64,000 nt of DNA, taken from NCBI GenBank assembly GCA_025642065.1, contig JAODUP010000044.1:1500001-1564000 (forward strand), written 5' to 3'. How positions within the stretch are numbered: position 1 is the stretch's first letter; each line of letters begins with the position of its first letter. The translations under genes and the position numbers were made by a program. Below, one piece after another: positions 47,601 through 59,450 of this stretch. Source of the stretch: Paralvinella palmiformis (Eukaryota > Annelida > Polychaeta > Terebellida > Alvinellidae). The notes beneath the pieces are model-generated. The model did not search any database and was not told where the DNA came from. It saw only the letters and a list, made by a program, of their open reading frames with translations.

Positions 47601-50600
47601 ATATTCAGATTTTTGTTAATTTTGTCAGAAATCTTCAATAGTTTAGTTTATTTCAGTATGCTGTCTTTTATGTAGCACAAGAGATGATGTTGAAACAGAG
47701 GATACGCTATCATCTTTAAATACTAGTGACATCCCTTTGAATTATTATGATGGACACATCACTGACAGGTATGAAATGACATACAGTCATACCCTGCCCT
47801 ATGTCATTAATTGGTTCCATAAGCTGTGACTTAACCTGTTTTTTGACATAAATACCTTTTGATGTAATTATTTTGTTGTATATACATTTTTATGTCTTAA
47901 TGTGTTTTTATTGTATTTTAAAATAATTTGTTTAGATTCTTTTATCTTCTATTGTTAATTTATTTATTTCACATCCTTTTATAATGACATGAGTGATATA
48001 GCTAAGTGACGTAATGTCGGACGTAATATGAAGTTCACTGAATTTTTTCAATTCAATTCAGTATCCTGATTTCAGATTTATCTTATCATGTCCATATGAA
48101 CTTTAAAAAACAGGTGACTAGAAAAAATGAAAATAATGCACATGGTTATAAAATAATATTGCATAATAGTTTATTCTGTCAAAGCTGTTATGTATATGCA
48201 ATTTACATCTTAATCCAATGTCGTCATATTCTGGATTCAGCCACTTTAAATCACTGTTGATAATTGCAATTACCAACTTATTACAAGAGGCATCAAGCCT
48301 CAGCATGAATTTATAAACAGCTTTACTATATGGTATATGGTAGACTAGCTCTCTATTCCACAGACAGTGCATTGACCCGTTTTGCAACACTGCCTGTTTT
48401 AATATAGGACCTTCCCATTTCGAAACCACACCATAAGCCTTGTGGTTGTAAAATGGCTGGTCTGTTTCACAGCCATTTGATTCAACACAGATTATCAGAT
48501 CATGATAAATTTAACTGTGCACCATTTTGTAAAATATGAATTTATTATTTTTGCATGGGTTTGTATGCATTTATATATGAGTATATAATGTCCTTAAAAT
48601 TATTTCTGAAATTGTATATTTTTGAAGTCGAAGAGAACTGTTTCAACAACTTCAAATAATTGTTTTCAGAATTAATTTGTTCATATATCTATATATTGCA
48701 GCCTTTTCAATAGCAGCCAACATCCAACACTATTTGTCAGAAAATTGGTCAGCTACTCTGGTTTTGGGGTTTAGAATGGACCAGATACTCCATTTTCCCA
48801 TCTTTTTTAGGAGGGAGGTTAAAAAGAGGGGAAAGCCCCCCAACATCCGCCCTTCTACAGTGTTAGTATGAATACCACTACCTCACAGCTATCCATTCAC
48901 TACCCCCTCCTCCCCACATCTATACCTCACTCCAGCAACACTGTGACAATGGTATTGCAGTGTTTTACATGCCACCACAGGTGAGGTGCTGCCTACTTTT
49001 TATAAGGGGTCATATAATCTATTCCCTACTGAAAAGGCTGTATAGAGGTCTATATAATTTATATTCAATTTAATTTTCACAACATCATTTTGCTATATAA
49101 CTGGCTAATATAATACAGAACATTTTGAAATAACAGTGCATCATTTCTTTGTCACATGGTTGCTAAGGGGGCAGGCATTCTTAAAACCATGCCAGTTGCA
49201 AAATGGGACAGTCCCATTTTGAAATGGCCCCAGTTGTCAAGATGGTGCATGACAGAGGCACTGCAACATTTAAGCTGATTTAGCAGTAAATGAAACACAT
49301 TATTGTAAGCAACATGAAGTTTATGCTACTCTGTAATTCCACCACAGCTGAGCAGTATACACAGGGGAACAGAAAGTTCTAAGCAAATTCAGTTTCAATT
49401 TTTATAGTAGTATATTACCCCTAGCATACAGTTGTCGATATTGCCGTAAAATGTCCTTGTCATCACGTAATGTATTTGAAAAAAAAGTGACCCAAACATT
49501 TCAAAATTATTAACTTCCTGGTTTGTTTCACCATTAATCTTAAATGATGGAATATGCACAATTTTTTTAATTTACTTTTGCATATTAACACAGCACTTCT
49601 TGGAATTTTACTTAATATCATGATTTAGCCCATGGGGTCCACATACCTGCATCAGTTCAGACAGTCCTGATACAGATGGGAACAGAATTACCAGATGATC
49701 AGTATACACAAATAAGATGATTGATGGTTGCAATATCTATAACACATCCTGTGTGACATGTGTTTAATGCTATGGTTAAATCATCCATATAGGTATATTT
49801 AAATGGTATGGAGAGAGTATACTTCCTTGCCTGACACCATTTGTAACAACAAAATATCCCAACGATTTGCATTATCATCTTATACACATAGTCTGATTCG
49901 AATACCAATACATAAGCAGTGTAATAATATATCAAGATACTCCCCTGTCAATCAACTTCTGAAATAAGATAGACTGTTTCAAAAGCTTTAGAAACATCTA
50001 AAACATGTGAACATAGACCCATTTAGACTTTCTATCCCTGTCAGTGCTTTGCTTAAGACATAACTGTTTTGTCTTAAATCCAAAGTGATTGGACAATGTT
50101 GACAGCATAGCAGACATTCTATACAACAATATGTTTTCAACAATTTTTTTACACAATACTAGCTGATGCAATAGGTCAATAATTGTCTTTGCTGTTAATC
50201 TTGCTACATTTATCTTTGATAATTGGAACCAGCACAACAGATAACAAAGAACTACCTAGGTAAAAATCCATTAAAAAACAGTTATGCAAATAACAAGTAA
50301 AGGCACAATGTGTTCAGTATATATACCATCCATACCACAAGTCTTATTTACATCTAGATATTTAATAGCATTTTCAACTTCATAATTTCCACAACGATGT
50401 CATTTGTATATTTGGCGTCACATTCTATCTGCTGAATGTCTACATCCCTAATACAATTAAACATTTGTTTAAAATGAGATTGCCATAATTTAGTTGTTTC
50501 ATCAATACCAGTAATATCCCCAATACTATTAGGTAAAGGTATATTACAGTTGTTTACCTGGCTTATCTCTTTCCAAAAGTCATCTAGCTGACTCTGAGAT

Positions 50601-53600
50601 AACTATCTTGCTAATGAATTATTTCTAAATTGGTATTCGTGATTTAAAAAAAAACATATTACATATTTAAACAGAGATATTTGCGATGGCAAAGTCATAT
50701 AGCAGCAAACCTGGCTATTTTCTAGGAAGCATAGCTATTCTCAGGGTGAATTTTGCCCTGCTCACCCAATAATATTCTAAATAGTTCTAAATCATTTGTT
50801 ATGTTATTAGACCTGCACTTACAGTGTGCATATCAGTTTGAAACTGTACAGTATATATATGATTCATACTTATTTTCAGAATGAAAGAGCCTCTGCAGAA
50901 AAATCTTGAAACTGTCGCTCCTATTCATTCAATTATGTACCTTGCTCCAATAGAAAGACCATCCTCAGCAGAATCAGTTTCAGTTAATTCAGTGTCAGCC
51001 GAAGATACCAATGAATGCATCATATCAGCTAACTCTGATGGATGCAATTTTGTATGCAATACTTATCCTTTGAGTGGATCAATTCCTGAAGGTGCCATAC
51101 CACATGGTGAAAGTAGGCAACTGCATATAAAGAGATATCAACAAGACGTTTATCAGCCAGTCATTGAAAGTGGTAATCTGGTTAGTGATATTTATGAATG
51201 TACACCACATGCAGTGAGGTTTGACAAACCAATTTTGCTCCAGATTTCTTGTGCACCTGGACGCTCAGCAAGGGATGGTACAGTGAGAAGATATGTCATT
51301 TACAGCAACACACCTCCTGGTGAGACGCAGAACTGGGTAAAAATCATTGCAGATGATCATGATGACATCAGCACAGTGTTCACTGGTACACTTGTCAATT
51401 TGTTTGTTTCTTCTTTCTGTCTGTTTGGAGTAGTTGAATGCAATGTTCCAGTAAAGTATGTTGACATGATAATTTTTGGCAAGTTTTACCCCGAGGAAGG
51501 GATGTACAAAGTGACTGTGATACTAGCACAGCAGATGACAGACAAAGTTAAGGTACTTTTTGGATTAAGAATCTCAAATGTTTTCATTGCTTCTTTAACA
51601 TAACTCATGTTTGATGCTATCCATATTTTTTAAAGAGTAATATTCTACAAATATATATTTAGAATGCTATAATTTTATAGTCTTTAGGAACATTCATTCC
51701 TGAGATTCTCAGTAAGGACTTTTCCTTTACATCCACCTAGGATTCCAGACTCTGACTTGTTGAGGAATTATTTTCCCATCTCCAAAAATTGCACCTGACA
51801 GAATTTGTTATTTTGTTTTCAGCTAGTACAATGTGGAGAAACCATTTTGCACTATGGACGCTTTATCATTCAGAAGCCATTGTGTTTAGTTCAGGATGCC
51901 AAGAAGCTAACACTCAGTTTAAAAATGAATAGATCAGATTGTTGGAATTGCATCACAGCTGATGAGGTATACCTTAACTAAGCTTATATGCTTTTATGCA
52001 AAATAATAATTTTCTGAATTTTTATAATTCACAGAATTACCACAACAATCAATTTTGGAATTTTGTTTATACCATGATGTGCAATTATAAACATTCTTTA
52101 TGAAATAATATATTTAAAAATTTCATATTACCAATAGCTGTTATATATGTTTAATATTATACATGACACTGGTATCATCATATATTTGTTTTAACTAACT
52201 AATTAACTAACTAAGTCATGCAATCACTGACACACACAATACAGAGAGAGAGAGAGAGAATTGTTTTATACCATGGCTCCGTTATTCCACTTTAGGAGAT
52301 TAAGACACATTATTTGTGGAATGGTGGAGATTGGACATCAGTCTTTGCAGTGAAACAAAATCTAACAGCTTGGAATGATAAACCACTCTTCCAAGGTCTA
52401 TTAAATGCCAAACACAATGATGAACTAGTTGAGTGTCTCATCTTGGAATCACCCACACAGGTACAGCTAATTTTTCTTATTGATTTCAAGAAATTCTTCA
52501 TATTGTTTGGAACATGTATATTAATTTATCGAAATCTATGCAGATGATGCCAGTTGGTTATGAAATGCAGCTAACTATACCTGACTCCAAACCATGTACT
52601 CAGCCAGTGGAACATGTACAAGATATTGGAGGAAGCTCAATGTCATCAGAATCAATCATTCCTAAAGAAATCTACAATACTGAGTCAGTGGAGACACAGT
52701 CATATAAATACTTGATACAATCTAATATAAACCAAATAGAAATCAAGAAGAAACCAGAAGATGTGAATACTATTGAAAATAAATTTACAAACTGTGAAGT
52801 GATTCCAGAAAAATTACCTCAACATGTCAAGGTAATCTTACTTTTATTGTGCATGAATAAATGTTTCTCTATTTAGAAGTTCCATACTATTAATCAATCT
52901 TAATTAAAATTTCTAAGGATAACAGTTGTAAGATAACATTTTATATATATTTTTAAAACTTAAGTAATTATGCTTCCACATTGTGAAGAAATGAATACGT
53001 GATACATTATAAAACCACACACAAAGTAAAACACAAGTTCAACAAGAAAATCTCGTACAAGATGACTAGACTATAGGAAATATAATGATATCACAGCAAT
53101 ATAAATGACTAGATAGATAGCTAGGACTAAATGATTAGGTTAAGAGTTGAGACTAAGCTACGCTCGTCCAAACATGGCTCAATAAGATTTTCGTTGAATA
53201 TCACGACACGGATAAAATCAATATACCCATTAGCATTAATACTGGTCGGGAGGTAAAACTTATAATCAATAAAAGCACGTTACAATTGAGACAAGTCCAT
53301 AGATAAAATATTACTGATAATTGTGCCAGCCACAATGGTATCCTTGAATATATATTGTGATAGCATATACATGGTAATATCATTCAACATAGCATCTCCA
53401 TCTATTATAGAATTCTCTATTAACTGTTTGACATAAGTTTTTTAACCCAGTTCGTGTCTCAGCATTGTTCCAGCTATCTACTTTACAACCCGCATATAAA
53501 ATGCTATTTATATGACCAGACTGGCATCAACTTCTGTGACTAGGGTTGAAATACTGGAAGGCAAAAGTCTGGAGCGTTTTTCATAATTCTTTTCAAACGA

Positions 53601-56600
53601 TTGTACACAGAAGGTGCTGTAAAACAAACAAAATTTTATTTCAATATTTTCTCGCCTACTAAATGCAGATAACATCTCGTGGCACAGTTGGTAGATTAGA
53701 GCGGCAGAGAGATCCAGGTCATGGGATTAAATCCTTTTGTGATTTGTATCAGTGATGTCATTCACCCTTTAATAGAAGGCTTACCGTATATACTCGCGTA
53801 TAAATCGACCCGGCAGATAAGTCGTGGTCGGTTTTTGACCCTGTAATTCTTTCCTCAGGCCTATGAAAGAAATGACTGCTCACAATTGAGAGAAGTTTGT
53901 TTATTAAATACAACATCAAAGCAATCATAAAATCTGTATCACGCTGTCATACACGGATGGTGTACGGTTGTACGTAATTACTGACAAAATGATGCACAAG
54001 TCCAGCTGCAGATTATCCTCATTTCTCCTGTGTGTTATACACCAAAACTAGGTTTTTCAGACATTTTACGGTATTGGTTTAAAATCCCTCAAAATCTGAA
54101 TCTTTGTCATCATCCGCGAAAAAGCTGACCCAGCCGTAATCCGGAATCTCACATGTAGCAACAGAATCATCATAGTAATCACCATAGCCGTCACTGTCCG
54201 CCACATCCTCAGTTTCGGCAACGCATTCCCTATGAAAATCTCGTATTGCTGTCCCGAGTAAACTTGATGGCCTGTATCCGTATGATCATCTTGGTGACGA
54301 TATATACATTCTGGCGATACTCCATTACCCAATAATTCAAAGCTGTCTCTAATTTAATGTACGGACTAACTCCGTAACGCTTCGCCCTTTTCGTCCTCAG
54401 CATTTCAAATAAATATTTCTTCTGCTTTCTCCAATCTCTCACTAGTTTTTTACTAACAGCAAAATGTCTGTCTGTAGCAGAGTTGTTGTTTTCTTCGGCA
54501 AACTTAATGACTTGTAACTTAAACTGTGCATCGTACGAATTTCGCTTTCGTTTCAAACTCATGGTGTCGGCAAGTGCGTCGTAAATATATCAGTATCAAT
54601 GTTTTTGTTTTGTTGTTCGGGGAGAATCCCCAGGCTGTCGCTTAATCAGCACAGCCTCTATGTTGGAGTGGTTGAGGAAGTTCCTCCCCCACCACTCACA
54701 GGGGAGCAGTACGGAAAGATGAAGCCGAAATATCCTGAGGGTGGTCACTGCCAGAGTGTTTTACGTCCTATGGGGGGTTTTAACATCCCCCTTTATTTTA
54801 AATAATTCAGTGGAGACGGCAGCGCCATTTAACGTGGTCAGCCACCCACGATCTAGTGAGCCGAGAAATTAATCCCTGGAAAAGTTTCGACCTCTTACGG
54901 GGTTCGAACCTGTGACCGTTGACACCAAGTGCCGGGTACTTAACCACTAGGCCACCGGAGCTCACTATCAATTTCTTGGCGAACTATGAGTTGTTTAATA
55001 TGGTGGAACCTCAGTTTACTATAGAAGTCAATTTCGGAGGAGAAAAAACCTTACCAGTTGCCTGGTTGGACTAAAACCTCCTCCTACTATAATGTCGCGG
55101 CCGGGAACCTCCGGCCTCCCGAACAGCACGGACTATGGGTACGGGGGCCCAAGCTCTTATCCACTAGTCCATAGGGGCGGTCTGATCTGTCCTTGGTATA
55201 TGTAGGGATCTTTCTAGAGAAGTGGAGTTATGATGTCTGGTAGGAATTTCCTTATGAGCAATGCTGCTAGGTGGCGGTCTGGAAGTTTGTGGTCTTCCGG
55301 GCGGAGATGATCTTTAAGTAATCTTCGGTGCTTCGGGTAGGCTGGGCAGTTAAGCAGATAATGTACCGGATCGTACACTTGTTGACAGTGCCGGCATAGT
55401 GTTTGGGGTGACGGGCCGGTGAAGTTTCTTGTGTAAGCCCAGAAACGCAGTCTTCTGAGCTGGGTGTCGCCCAATCTGTTGTTGAGGATATTATGTCCAA
55501 CTACAGTGGTCTTCTGGAACCAATCATTTGATGCTGATGTGTAGTCTGTGTAGATCGATTCCAGTCGATTGGAGATGAATCTGTCAACAAGATAGTTGAA
55601 TGTGCCTGGGGTATGTTCGGCATATTCGATGACGTCTAGGCTCGTGGCTTCGTTAGCTAGTTTATCGGCTCGGTCGTTGCCCTCGAGGTTAATGTGGCTT
55701 GGAACCCAGTGGAGTATTACTTGGATTCCACGCTGCTTGAGGGCTGATGCCGTGGTGTATATTTCTGTGATGATTTCCGGGTAGGTGTGGAAATTGGCTG
55801 TGGTGATGATGGTTAGTGCTCCCATAGAGTCCGAGTGGATGATGACTCTTTCATGGATAGTCCGTCTCGATATCCATATTAGTGCTGCTTTCACTGCGTG
55901 CAGCTCGGCTAAGGTGATCGGGGTGTGGTTTGGGATTCTGCCTCTTATCTCTTCGTCTTTTTCTTTGATGAAGCAGGCCCAGGCTGTAGTTCCGTTATCT
56001 TGGGAACTGGCGTCGGTGTAGATCTTGATGGTTGGTGTTCGGCTTTCATTCAAGCAGGCAATTATGTTTGTTGCTTCTATTGCTGCGCCTTCTGGATCAA
56101 CTTTCTTCTGGATGGGATTCTGTATGATTACTTGTATGGGTGGTTCTAACCATGGAGCACGTTCCTTGGACATTGGGGGGATGACTGGAGGTATCCCGAT
56201 TTCTTTCTGAGGCCAGGCAGCCTTGATTGACCATGATGCGTCATTGAAGACTCTGGGATCTTTTTGTGTTTCTTCTTGGATACGCTGTATCATGTCGGTC
56301 TGAATGGGTTTGGTAGCAGTTCTAAGGAGATATGTGGCCGTCTCCTTCTTTATTAAGAGTCGGAGGGGCAGAATTCCGGATTCTCTGTATATCATGATGG
56401 AGTTAGTTTCGTTGGGTAGCCCCAATATGTAGCGAAGTGGTGCTCGTTGTGTTCTTTCCAAGTTCTGTAACGCTGTGTTGCAGGCCACTAGAAGGACGGG
56501 CGCAGCGTATAGTATAACTGACTGTATCAAGGACTTATACAGGGTTATAAACATCTTGGTGTTGACGCCAATCTTTAGATTGGTGATGGCCTTGATCATG

Positions 56601-58050
56601 TTGAATTTCTTCCCCGGCAGCGATATATATATATATATATATATATATACGGATTTCGCTTTGATGTTATAACTAGACAGTGCTGAATAAGCGACAAGCT
56701 GGGGATTCTCCCCGACAAACAAAACAAACAATGTTATAACTAATAAACAAACTTGTCACATCAAACACGCAATGTGAACAGTGATTTCTATAGCATCGCT
56801 AATCATCAGGAGGCAATGGTAGTTAATGGTGCGTGACTATCAACTATTATTACACAAAGACTGGCATGTTTGTGAGATTCAAATAACAGTTTGGTGAAAC
56901 TTAATCGTTATTTATTGGATAAGACTAGTAGGCAGAGATTTTGTTACAACTCTGGCTCACACAAACACGCCTGATTGTAAGTGTTATTAATTCATTGTTT
57001 CACAGCACACCTGGAAGCGCTGGTAGGTAACAACGCGTGACTATCAAGTATTATTGATGCACCTGATGTGATGCACAATTGTCCGATGGTTGAACCTATT
57101 GGGTGGATTATTGCTGCAATAAAATGCAACTGTCTGATGGGATGAAATTATTCAACTGAGAGTGCCATCAAATAAATTGTTTCCAATATAACTCTGGATA
57201 AATCTTCAGGGTCGAAACTTCTGTACAGGATATCCACATTGGAGGTGACTTACATAGTGGTTATTTGGCAAAATTGCAAGGTGTTTTTCAGTGAAAGGAG
57301 GAATCAGTAATTTCACAGGAAGGTTTCTGGCTGTTGATGTTTAGATTACTCATTTCTACATATCTTTGAGTACTTTATATGCATCTAGCACAACTTTTTG
57401 GATGACAAGTTGTTTGATCATCCATTCATAATTCCAAGTTTCTTAAACAGAAGGTGGATCTGAAGCTGTTAAGATGTTATATTCACTTCTGCTGTCTGGC
57501 TATAAAACACGTTCTTGTTACAATAATAGATACAGGATTTTGTCGCTAGAACATCTTATTACAATATGCTTGTTCTTTCATGAATATTTGACACAGAGTT
57601 TTCAATTCCTGAACTATTTGGTTACACTTACAGTGTTGTTCTAGCTGGAATTTGGTATATAGCTTATATTTTATGGAACATTAAGTTACAGTCGAATTCT
57701 TGTGGCTATGGGCTCTTTCTTTATGGAACCAGTGATATGAGCCCTTTCCAGCAGTCGCAATGTCAATTTGAAATTAATTACATCTGTGAACCAATCTCGA
57801 TGTAGTAGTTGTTGGCTTATGGTGGATCAATGAATAAATTAAGTAGCTGATTGACCAGAAATTAGATATCCAAATTCAAATCCACTAATTGCTTACCAAT
57901 GCTTTGCTCCTAGATGATTAATATGGGAGATGAGGGATGCAATGAAATATGAGATAAGAAGCTACCCTAAACACAGTCACTATAAAAACAACAGGAGCAA
58001 ATATGGAGATTAAAATTAATCATATAAACAACCTTGTCTCTTTTGTTGTA

Positions 58051-58089
<39 letters not shown>

Positions 58090-58297
58090 CTGGATAGACA
58101 TGTTTACCACATTTTTCAGTTGTTTGTTTACTGTTACAATAAGGAAATATATCATTGTTTGATAAATTCATTGAGTCCTAAGCATTGATAGCATTTCTAA
58201 GAATGTTATAATCACTGACAGCTTCAGGATCTTGGATCTACAATCAACCAGATGTTTGTTAGATACTTTTATGTCAATGATATTAGTTTTATTGTTT

Positions 58298-58351
<54 letters not shown>

Positions 58352-59019
58352 ATTTCACATTTGTAACCAGAATCACCTTATTCAAGTGTTGGATGTGAAG
58401 AAACCAGATGGAAGTGACTGGAAAGGCTTAGCACAGGAACTGGGCAAGTATTTTGTAGCAATCATTTCAGCACTTCCCATGACAGATGGTTAGGCTGGGA
58501 TTCGGAGGCAATCCAGGTCCGTAATTTATTATTGGGGCAGTGTATTGGAAGGATGGAAGTTTGTCATCGAGAAAAAAGGCTTTCATAAACTGCTAAACCT
58601 CCCCTCAGGTGTGACAATGCCACTCAAAATTAACTTAGATGTCTAACTATTTAATATCAATAGATATTTCACAGTAATTCCACGAAAGTACACAGATTAC
58701 TTTTCTGTAATAGACGCTTTATATTCAAAATACTTTTGTATTGGTGTATTTTACATTAAATTCGTTTATTTACTAATCTGATAATTCTTTGATTCTGACA
58801 GGTTATGGTCAGTATTGTGGCCAGTTTTACACAGGAAAATCCGGGCATCTTCTGACACTCTGGGAAGCTAGACGAGATGAAAAAGGCACCGTAGACTATC
58901 TGGTCAAGGCACTGAACAAGATAAAACAAGAGCCACTGGCTGCATTTATAACCAATTACAAGAAGGCATATACAGACCAGGCCCTCGACAAGCAACAGAT
59001 TGGTGAAGAAGTGTTATAA
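44697..59019 (+). CDS. UNC5-type ZU5-UPA-death domain protein (3' twelve exons)
   Basis: Exons: 44697-44727, 45019-45127, 45208-45303, 45693-45730, 47444-47546, 47676-47768, 50880-51552, 51823-51966, 52296-52460, 52544-52831, 58371-58443, 58802-59019. All junction phases agree; 2031 bp code for 676 residues and a TAA. Residues 1-210 are a Ser/Asp/Glu-rich, probably disordered linker. ZU5 is at about 212-292 (SIPEGAIPHGESRQL, ESGNLVSDIYECTPHAVRFD), UPA-like at about 300-484 (YVIYSNTPPGE, NWVKI), a linker to 580, and a death domain at about 578-660 (HLIQVLDVKK, SDWKGLAQELG, LTLWEARRDEKG). This order is that of the cytoplasmic part of UNC5 netrin receptors and UNC5C-like proteins, which signal axon repulsion or apoptosis/NF-kB. 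The Ig/TSP1 ectodomain and membrane helix were not found, so the start is open. One intron is GC-AG. The alternative is an UNC5C-like protein without an ectodomain. Confidence 0.85.
46077..47045 (+). pseudogene. hAT-like relic with BED zinc finger (intronic)
   Basis: At 46914-47041 the plus strand reads MTKVSHLSHFEI then KAKCKHCGSSISGSAKTVSN, a BED-type zinc finger start (K-x-K-C-x2-C-G...S-N-F). Upstream at about 46084-46190 is GTAATAGTAA/GTAATTGTAATAG repeat, typical of hAT ends with GTAATCG repeats. SINE-A is nested at 46447-46776. The frame ends quickly; the rest of the transposase is absent. Confidence 0.45.
46447..46776 (+). repeat. tRNA-derived SINE (SINE-A), copy 1 with 11-bp target duplication
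   Basis: AGGTCCACACT occurs at 46436-46446 and 46777-46787, flanking a 330-bp element. The head GTGAGCTCTGGTGCC and CAGGTCTGAACCCC are eroded A/B-box parts that are intact in the copy at 54601-54965. The body has CAGTGACCACCCTCATGG, and the tail ends AATAAGCGACAGCCTGGGGA then CGAACAACAAAACA. The flanking duplication shows insertion by target-primed reverse transcription. Confidence 0.8.
48118..49480. other. Intronic sequence of unknown repeat content
   Basis: An antisense frame (48118-48429) and some GC-richer segments near 48740-49350 may be old repeats, but I could not match them to anything else in the window. No exon of the host gene is required here by phase. Confidence 0.3.
49500..50540 (-). 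pseudogene. LINE reverse transcriptase relic (intronic, antisense)
   Basis: Minus strand: RT N-terminal text at 50237-49998 (CKKIVENILLYRM, LSNHFGFKTKQLCLKQ) and, lower, FKYTYMDDLTIALNTCHTGC at about 49830-49740, which corresponds to the LFN-x-Y-x-DDL...CHVGC segment after motif B of a LINE group. Many stops. The YMDD here is part of that conserved segment, not the catalytic box. Confidence 0.55.
50880..51552 (+). CDS. UNC5-type gene: ZU5 exon
   Basis: Largest exon of the gene, phase 2 in (TTTTCAG|A) and phase 0 out (AAG|GTACTT). It codes for the end of the Ser-rich linker, the whole ZU5 domain and the start of the UPA-like domain. Landmarks are IPEGAIPHGE (the conserved IP-x-GAI-P turn), PVIESGNLVSDIYEC, AVRFDKPILLQI and YVIYSNTPPGETQNWVKI. 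Confidence 0.85.
53783..54600 (-). pseudogene. Internally deleted pogo/Tigger-like transposon
   Basis: On the minus strand an ORF starts at 54562: SLKRKRNSYDAQFKLQVIKF, an HTH with AVSKKLVRDWRKQK, then RAKRYGVSPYIKLETALNYW, the Brinker/CENP-B-like DNA-binding region of pogo transposases. After about 54250 the frame is lost. A different frame then gives the acidic end CEIPDYGWVSFFADDDKDSD ending GF-stop at 54083-54085. The DDE catalytic core between them is missing. The 3' terminal repeat TACCGTATATACTCGCGTAT lies at 53783. SINE-A inserted upstream of the ORF at 54600/54601. Confidence 0.65.
54601..54965 (-). repeat. tRNA-derived SINE (SINE-A), copy 2 with target duplication
   Basis: TATCAAT at 54594-54600 and 54966-54972 flanks the element. 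Minus strand head: TGGCCTAGTGGTTAAGT (A box) and GGTTCGAACCCC (B box), both close to consensus. The body and the CAGGCTGTCGCTTA tail (as read on plus) match copy 1 at 46447-46776. Not a functional tRNA gene. Confidence 0.8.
55018..55172 (-). repeat. tRNA-derived SINE (SINE-B), truncated copy
   Basis: Minus strand: CCTATGGACTAGTGGATAAG as A box, a GGAGGTTCCCGGCC B-box variant, CATTATAGTAGGAGGAGG and CAGGCAACTGGTAAGGTTTT as in the copies at 31840 and 59451. The 3' part is missing. Confidence 0.7.
55214..56640 (-). pseudogene. 5'-truncated LINE with RNase H (I/Nimb-like), long ORF
   Basis: One uninterrupted minus-strand frame of about 475 codons starts at the end of RT (LPGKKFNMIKAITNLKIGVN, LYKSLIQSVILYAAPVLLVA). 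It passes through RNase H (KIYTDASSQDNGTTAWACFI, ELHAVKAALIW, IHSDSMGAL, HWVPSHINLEGNDRADKLA) and a cysteine motif C-R-H-C...H-Y-L-L-N-C at the C-terminus. The D-E-D-H-D residues of RNase H are all present. The 5' end breaks in a (TA)n at 56623-56649, so most of RT and the endonuclease are absent. The open frame suggests a recent insertion. Antisense in the long intron before the death-domain exons. Copy 2 is at 30343-30864. Confidence 0.85.
56684..56730 (+). repeat. SINE-A tail fragment
   Basis: GAATAAGCGACAAGCTGGGG followed by ATTCTCCCCGAC-AAACAAAAC equals the 3' tail of SINE-A, without its tRNA head or body. Confidence 0.55.
56735..58360. other. Intron sequence with two (TA)n tracts
   Basis: AT-rich and apparently unique. 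(TA)n at 58054-58087 and 58303-58348, the latter ending only about 20 bp before the acceptor of the first death-domain exon. Confidence 0.5.
58371..59019 (+). CDS. UNC5-type gene: two death-domain exons with a GC-AG intron
   Basis: Exon 58371-58443 encodes NHLIQVLDVKKPDGSDWKGL plus AQEL and one base. The next exon 58802-59019 completes a glycine and continues YGQYCGQFYTGK, LTLWEARRDEKGTVDYLVKA, then a Lys-rich tail and TAA. The pieces give helices 1-6 of a death domain in register with UNC5 proteins (W of helix 2, LWEA of helix 5). The only donor that keeps frame is CTGG|GCAAGT, the consensus GC donor; the acceptor is TTCTGACAG. A GT donor in this stretch would break the domain. Confidence 0.8.
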
Positions 59020-59450
59020 GCCTGATGATTTAGCATATATCCATTAGCTGGCTGAACAAATTTAATGCATCTTATATGTGCCTTGTTATATGAAATTGGT
59101 TAATGTGAGTGATTGATCCATAGTTGGCAACTAGTACACTCCTTGGCCAGTGAATAGTAATGGCTATAATTGTACATGTTTATAAACCAGAGGGCCCATT
59201 GCTTTTACAAGAGGCAAATTGTCAGATTTCATATTTTTAATACTCATATTTTTAATACATCATTATTTTTGCTGTTATATATTTACTATGTAGTGACAAT
59301 TGCAATGTATAAATACTGTATAATTATCATGCCTACTTACAACTACTCATGGACACACACACACACACATATTGAGAGAGATATGTGATAATAATATATT
59401 GTCATAATGCATATTTTAATACTTGTCAGATCATAAATACATCATGTAAC

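Noticed and set aside
48118..48429. Antisense 103-codon ORF in an intron
   Set aside because: No recognisable domain, no splice or promoter support; possibly an old repeat.
49740..49830. YMDD as a retroviral-type catalytic box
   Set aside because: The context YMDDLTIALN with following CHTGC is the conserved non-catalytic segment of a LINE group on the minus strand, not the active-site loop.
55596..56210. Plus-strand ORFs of 60-80 codons
   Set aside because: Shadows of the long minus-strand RNase-H LINE frame.
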